Shown: piece by piece, positions 60,499 through 64,000 of the stretch
How positions within the stretch are numbered: position 1 is the stretch's first letter
Layout: every line of letters begins with the position of its first letter
Assembly: GCF_021088345.1 (NCBI RefSeq)
Contig: NZ_CP088156.1
Location: 124,001-188,000 of the forward strand
Direction: 5' to 3'
Source of the DNA: Bradyrhizobium ontarionense
GTDB taxonomy: Bacteria; Pseudomonadota; Alphaproteobacteria; Rhizobiales; Xanthobacteraceae
Length of the DNA stretch: 64,000 nucleotides
Notes under the pieces: model-generated
What the model was told of the DNA's origin: nothing
What the model saw: the letters and a program-made list of their open reading frames with translations, nothing else
Database searches by the model: none
Position numbers and translations under genes: made by a program

Positions 60499-61179
60499 TC
60501 ACGCCGGCCGCGTCGCGATCCAGATCACGTGACGCGCGCCGCGACCGCCGGCGCCCGTGGCGCGGATCTTGATCTCCTCGGCGACGAAGCCGGCCTTGCG
60601 CAATTGCGGGGCGAAGTGGTCGGCCGGGTGTGACGACCACACAGCCAGTACACCGGCGGGGCTGAGGGCCGTGAACGCGGCCCGCAGGCCGGAGGCGTCA
60701 TAGAGCGCGTCGTTGGATGTCCGGGTCAGGCCCTGCGGGCCATTGTCGACGTCGAGCAGGATTGCATCATAGCTGCCGCGCGCGGCCGCGATCAGCTTCA
60801 CCACGTCCGCCTCGCGGATGTCGACGCGCGGGTCATTGAGGCTGTCGCCGGACAATTCGGCCATCGGCCCGCGCGCCCAGGCGATCACCGCCGGGACCAG
60901 CTCTGCGACAGTGATGCGCGCCTTCGGACCCAGCACCTTGAGCGCCGCCCGCAGCGTGAAGCCCATGCCGAGGCCGCCGATCAACAGCCGCGGCGCGGGG
61001 CGTGCCTTGATGCGGGAACAACTCAGCGTCGCCAGCGCCTCTTCGGACCCGTACAGCCGGCTGCTCATCAGCTCATTCTGGCCGAGCTTGATGGTGAACT
61101 CCTTGCCGCGCTGCATGAGCCGCAACTGTTCACCGCCGCCGGGCACGTCTGCGGTGTCGATCAGCTTCCAGGGAATCAC
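60499..61179 (-). CDS. Spermidine-synthase-like methyltransferase-fold protein
   Basis: 226 residues. The Rossmann core is clear: LLIGGLGMGFTLRAAL (about 66-81; SAM-binding GxGxG position), ARITVAELVPAVIAWA with the acidic end of strand 2, DPRVDIREADVVKLI and YDAILLDVDNGPQGL. This matches the spermidine synthase-like group lacking the N-terminal strand domain of true SpeE. FTIKLGQNELMSSRLYGSEEALATL resembles the substrate-loop start in that group. It may be a methyltransferase or an aminopropyltransferase relative; no polyamine gene is near. Single gene. Confidence 0.85.
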   Translation of the reverse strand: MIPWKLIDTADVPGGGEQLRLMQRGKEFTIKLGQNELMSSRLYGSEEALATLSCSRIKARPAPRLLIGGLGMGFTLRAALKVLGPKARITVAELVPAVIAWARGPMAELSGDSLNDPRVDIREADVVKLIAAARGSYDAILLDVDNGPQGLTRTSNDALYDASGLRAAFTALSPAGVLAVWSSHPADHFAPQLRKAGFVAEEIKIRATGAGGRGARHVIWIATRPA

Positions 61180-61316
61180 GGGCGTCTCGCGTCAGTTCGA
61201 TGGCGGTATTCCGGGCGACAGAGTCGCCACGCTGGGCGCCTGCTTACCATATTGCTTGCGTCCAACACCAAGGGCAGCCGCCACTCGCGCGACGACCTGC
61301 ATCGCGCCGTTGTGCG

Positions 61317-62138
61317 TCATTGTGGTGGGGACACCAGCATCCAGGCGCCCGCGGCCACGCATGCAATGCCGGCCGCGCGCGCGATCCATCGTCCGACCGG
61401 AGGCAGTTTCTCAAACAGCACGAGCAGGGTCAGAATGGCGATCCACATCACGCTCATCACCCCACCGACGAACAGCAGCGCCATCAGAGCCCAGCAGCAG
61501 CCGACGCAATAGCCGCCGTGCCGGAGGCCCAGCAGCACGCAGCCCTGCAGGTCGCCGCGAAAGCCGCCGTGGCGCATCAGGAACAGAAACGGCGACTGGC
61601 ATTGGGCAAGGCAGACGCTTTTCAGCGGTGTCCACTGATAGACGCCCGCCGCGATCAGCACGATCGCGCCGAGCAGGTGGTTGTCGATCGCCATCCGCGA
61701 ATCCAGCAGCGCAGTCCGCTCCACAACCCATTGCAGGCAGGTCGCCAGCAGCGAAAAGCCGCTCCAGGCGAGCAGATAGCCGGCCGCAAACCAGCCGGTC
61801 GCAGCGAACGGCTGGCCCTGCGCTCGGCCGTGTCGACCCACACGGGCGTACATCAGGATCATGGGCGCGGCCGAAGGCGCCATCATCCCGACCATCATCA
61901 CCGCCCACATCAGGAACACATAGGCGAACTCGATCGCGTGCCACGGCTCGCTGGCCGGCAACATGATTCCGATGCCGGCCGGGATCATGCGGAAGCCGGT
62001 CATGTCCATGCCGCCCATGTCCATGTCGTTGGCGAGCCAGAGCACATAGGCCCATGCGAGGGCGATCATGATCGCGATCGCGCCACCCACAATCCAGCGA
62101 TCGCGCCGCAGTACGGCTTCCAGGGCGCTACCGGTCAT
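61317..62138 (-). CDS. DUF2182 integral membrane protein (putative metal-binding)
   Basis: 273 residues from the ATG at 62136-62138; a GTG at 62166-62168 would add ten. Six or seven membrane helices. The first loop is Met/Asp-rich (NDMDMGGMDMTGF), a pattern often linked with copper. The family core FLMWAVMMVGMMAPSAAPMILMYARVG and the later CLAQCQSPFLFLMRHG and HGGYCVGCCW cysteines/histidines match DUF2182. It follows the DUF1326 gene, its usual partner, by about 35 nt. A role in copper or other metal handling is only suggested by these residues. Confidence 0.87.
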   Translation of the reverse strand: MTGSALEAVLRRDRWIVGGAIAIMIALAWAYVLWLANDMDMGGMDMTGFRMIPAGIGIMLPASEPWHAIEFAYVFLMWAVMMVGMMAPSAAPMILMYARVGRHGRAQGQPFAATGWFAAGYLLAWSGFSLLATCLQWVVERTALLDSRMAIDNHLLGAIVLIAAGVYQWTPLKSVCLAQCQSPFLFLMRHGGFRGDLQGCVLLGLRHGGYCVGCCWALMALLFVGGVMSVMWIAILTLLVLFEKLPPVGRWIARAAGIACVAAGAWMLVSPPQ

Positions 62139-62174
62139 CTGCAAGGCGGGTTGCCGGCCTTGCCGCACGTCGCA

Positions 62175-62807
62175 TCAGGCCTGGTTGGACCAGCTGATCG
62201 AGGCGTACAGGCCGTTCTTGCCGGAATTGTCCCAGTGCATGCCGTGATCATTGTAGGTGTTGCCCGCCGCGCCGACGGCCAGCGCCATCCTGTCGGGGCT
62301 GACGGGATGGCCGATGTTCACCCACATCTCTCCACTCGGATGCATGGTCGGCAGCGGATCGACGGACATGTGCAGAATGTCAGCGACTTCGGCGGACCGC
62401 GTCTTGCCGTCGATCCGGAAGGTGATGGCGGCCTTGCGCACGCCGAGATTGGTGCTGATCAGCGGCGTGAACGCGGCCATCGGGCCGCCGGCCGCACCGG
62501 TGAAGATCGCGGCCATCGCCTCGGTCTGCTGGTCGTCGGCGCGCTGATCGACATAGGCGGCGATCGACCAGTCTCCCTCCGCCATCACTCCGGGCGCATG
62601 GAGCATCACCGCCGCGTTGAGGCCATCGAGCGCGACATCGCCGTAGCGGCCGGTTTCAATGTGGAACAGCAGCGGCACGTTGCAGAACCCCTCGGTCGGT
62701 TGCGCGGTCAGGGGAGGGGCGGCCGACATCAGGCACGGACACAGCAGGCTGCAACTGCAATTTTCGAAATAGTCACCGGACAGGTGCCATGCGACCGGGT
62801 CTGCCAT
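62175..62807 (-). CDS. DUF1326 protein
   Basis: 210 residues from the ATG at 62805-62807. The N-terminus WHLSGDYFENCSCSLLCPCL carries the hallmark four cysteines (CxC-x3-CxC), which could bind a metal ion. The rest (FHIETGRYGDVALDGLNAAVM, ADDQQTEAMAAIFTGAAGGP, GMHWDNSGKNGLYASISWSN) is standard DUF1326. No signal peptide. It is always cited next to DUF2182 genes in genomes, as here; the two likely act together on an unknown substrate or metal. Confidence 0.9.
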   Translation of the reverse strand: MADPVAWHLSGDYFENCSCSLLCPCLMSAAPPLTAQPTEGFCNVPLLFHIETGRYGDVALDGLNAAVMLHAPGVMAEGDWSIAAYVDQRADDQQTEAMAAIFTGAAGGPMAAFTPLISTNLGVRKAAITFRIDGKTRSAEVADILHMSVDPLPTMHPSGEMWVNIGHPVSPDRMALAVGAAGNTYNDHGMHWDNSGKNGLYASISWSNQA

Positions 62808-63254
62808 CGCTGTCTCCCGCTAGGCCAAACCGACAAATTGTTTTCGAACGCGATCTGCACGTCAAAGTTACGCCGCGTGGGGACGTGCCGCAAGCCGGTA
62901 ATTTATTCTCTCTGCGTCAGCACCGTGACCGCGCCTCGCCGATCCCTTCATCTGGAATGTGCGTCATAGGCCGAATGGCCGGTCAACAAGCTTGGCTCCG
63001 ACGGCGGTGATCGCAGGGCTCGGTGGTGATGGATTCCGCCTAGAGCGCTATGAGTTGAGGTCTGGTTGCGAACCGCGAAGGAGGTGCGCTCCCTCTCCCG
63101 CTTGCGGGGGAGGGCTGGGGTGGGGGTGTCTCCACGATTGAGGCTGCCCGAGTGGAGAGAGCCCCGGCCCGTCGCTTCGCGCCGACCTCCCCGGCAAGCA
63201 GGAGAGGTGAACTGAGCCTGCGGCTAAGTCGATTTAACCAAGAAACACCGCGCC
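62808..63254. other. Intergenic stretch with a repeat element
   Basis: About 450 bp between DUF1326 and moaA (3' end). The first 100 bp (upstream of DUF1326) are AT-richer and should hold its promoter. It includes the repeat at 63091-63130; nothing else recognised. Confidence 0.4.
63091..63130. repeat. G/C-rich interspersed repeat
   Basis: CCCTCTCCCGCTTGCGGGGG followed by AGGGCTGGGGTGGGGGTG, an imperfect palindrome plus tail. This is a very common intergenic element of Bradyrhizobium and related genomes. Confidence 0.7.
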
Positions 63255-64000
63255 CTAGCCCCCCGTCACGCTCATGTGCCGGCTGACGCTCGGCCGGTTG
63301 TGGCGGCGGTCGATGATGAAGTCGTGGCCCTTTGGCTTCAGGCCGATGGCGCGGTCGATCGCGGCGCTCAGCTCCTCGTCGCTGGCCGAGGCCCGCAGCG
63401 GCTTGCGCAGGTCGGACGCATCCTCGTGGCCGAGGCAGGTGTGCAGGGTGCCGGTGCAGGTGACGCGGACGCGGTTGCAGCTCTCGCAGAAATTATGCGT
63501 CATCGGCGTGATGAAGCCGATCGTGCCGCCGGTCTCGGCGACGCGGACGTAGCGGGCAGGGCCCCCGGTGGTCTCGTCGAGGTCGGTCATCGTGTACTGC
63601 TGCGCCAGCCGCGCCCGCAGCAGCGACAGCGGCAGATACTGGTCGATGCGGCCCTCGCCGATCTCGCCCATCGGCATCACCTCGATCAGGGTGAGCGCCA
63701 TGCCTTTGCCATGCGCCCAGTCGATCAGCACCGGGATCTCGTCCTCGTTCATGTTCTTGAGCGCGACGGCGTTGATCTTCACGGCGAGACCGGCTGTGCG
63801 CGCGGCCTCGATGCCATCGAGCACGCGGTCGAGATCGCCCCAGCGGGTGATGGCGCGGAATTTGGCGGGATCGAGCGTGTCGAGCGAGACGTTGATGCGG
63901 CGGATGCCGCAATCGGCGAGCTCGGCGGCGTACTTCGCGAGCTGCGTCGCGTTGGTCGTCATCGTCAGCTCTCCGAGCGCGCCGCTCGCAAGGTGCCGCG
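63255..64000 (-). CDS. moaA: GTP 3',8-cyclase MoaA, C-terminal two thirds
   Basis: The gene runs off the right edge; 248 residues are visible. [40 protein letters not shown] is the barrel region of MoaA, followed by [32 protein letters not shown], and the second [4Fe-4S] site [20 protein letters not shown] (Cys-x2-Cys-x13-Cys) that binds GTP. The protein ends SVTGG, the conserved Gly-Gly tail needed for catalysis. It makes the first intermediate of molybdenum cofactor from GTP with S-adenosylmethionine. The N-terminal radical-SAM CxxxCxxC cluster lies outside the window. Confidence 0.96.
   Translation of the reverse strand, partial: RHLASGALGELTMTTNATQLAKYAAELADCGIRRINVSLDTLDPAKFRAITRWGDLDRVLDGIEAARTAGLAVKINAVALKNMNEDEIPVLIDWAHGKGMALTLIEVMPMGEIGEGRIDQYLPLSLLRARLAQQYTMTDLDETTGGPARYVRVAETGGTIGFITPMTHNFCESCNRVRVTCTGTLHTCLGHEDASDLRKPLRASASDEELSAAIDRAIGLKPKGHDFIIDRRHNRPSVSRHMSVTGG

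Noticed and set aside
61200..62969. 589-codon plus-strand frame opposite DUF2182 and DUF1326
   Set aside because: Antisense shadow; the minus-strand frames carry clear families and ribosome sites.

Overview
The window is GC-rich, densely coded DNA from an alphaproteobacterium. It is most likely Bradyrhizobium or a close relative. The evidence is the codon bias, short palindromic repeats of the type common in Bradyrhizobium intergenic DNA, a PleC/DivJ-like kinase behind a CtrA-type promoter, Tat-secreted TakP-like TRAP binding proteins and a cox cluster typical of Rhizobiales. The genus is an inference; no rRNA or tRNA gene was seen.

Region 1 (1-22.3 kb) is the 3' part of a siderophore-type nonribosomal peptide locus. 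The tail of one NRPS is followed, with overlapping reading frames, by a 5,472-residue NRPS with the order C-A-T-E / C-A-T-E / C-A-T / C-A-T-TE. It is followed by an alpha/beta hydrolase, a PvdE-type ABC exporter, an IucB/VbsA-like N-acyltransferase and a PvdA/SidA-like ornithine N5-oxygenase. Together these predict a peptide hydroxamate siderophore. The A-domain codes read basic residue, Ser-like, Gly, basic residue; the residues added by upstream NRPS genes lie outside the window.

Region 2 (22.5-29 kb) is a CUT2 (ribose-type) sugar ABC transporter on the minus strand. A divergent LacI-family regulator and a perfect LacI-type operator palindrome lie between them. Region 3 (29-34.6 kb) has a hybrid sensor kinase, dusA and a DUF2189 membrane protein, with two decayed gene remnants. 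Region 4 (35-39.6 kb) is a cytochrome c oxidase operon (subunits II, I, III, III', IV).

Region 5 (39.7-49.3 kb) has a HisC-like aminotransferase with a possible Tat signal, a retropepsin-like protease, a DUF1289 protein and a membrane histidine kinase behind a CtrA-type promoter. Next is a TonB receptor/PepSY membrane protein operon preceded by a perfect 18-bp Zur-type palindrome, which points to zinc rather than iron control, then a beta-hydroxyacid dehydrogenase and a VOC protein. Region 6 (49.4-56.9 kb) has Mrp/ApbC, two tandem TakP-like TRAP binding proteins converging on one DctQM permease pair, and a CDF metal exporter. Region 7 (57-64 kb) holds small and accessory genes: a secreted small protein, an aldo/keto reductase, a SnoaL-like protein, a 99-residue protein with a full HExxHxxGxxH motif, a spermidine-synthase-like protein, a DUF2182/DUF1326 pair and the 3' part of moaA.
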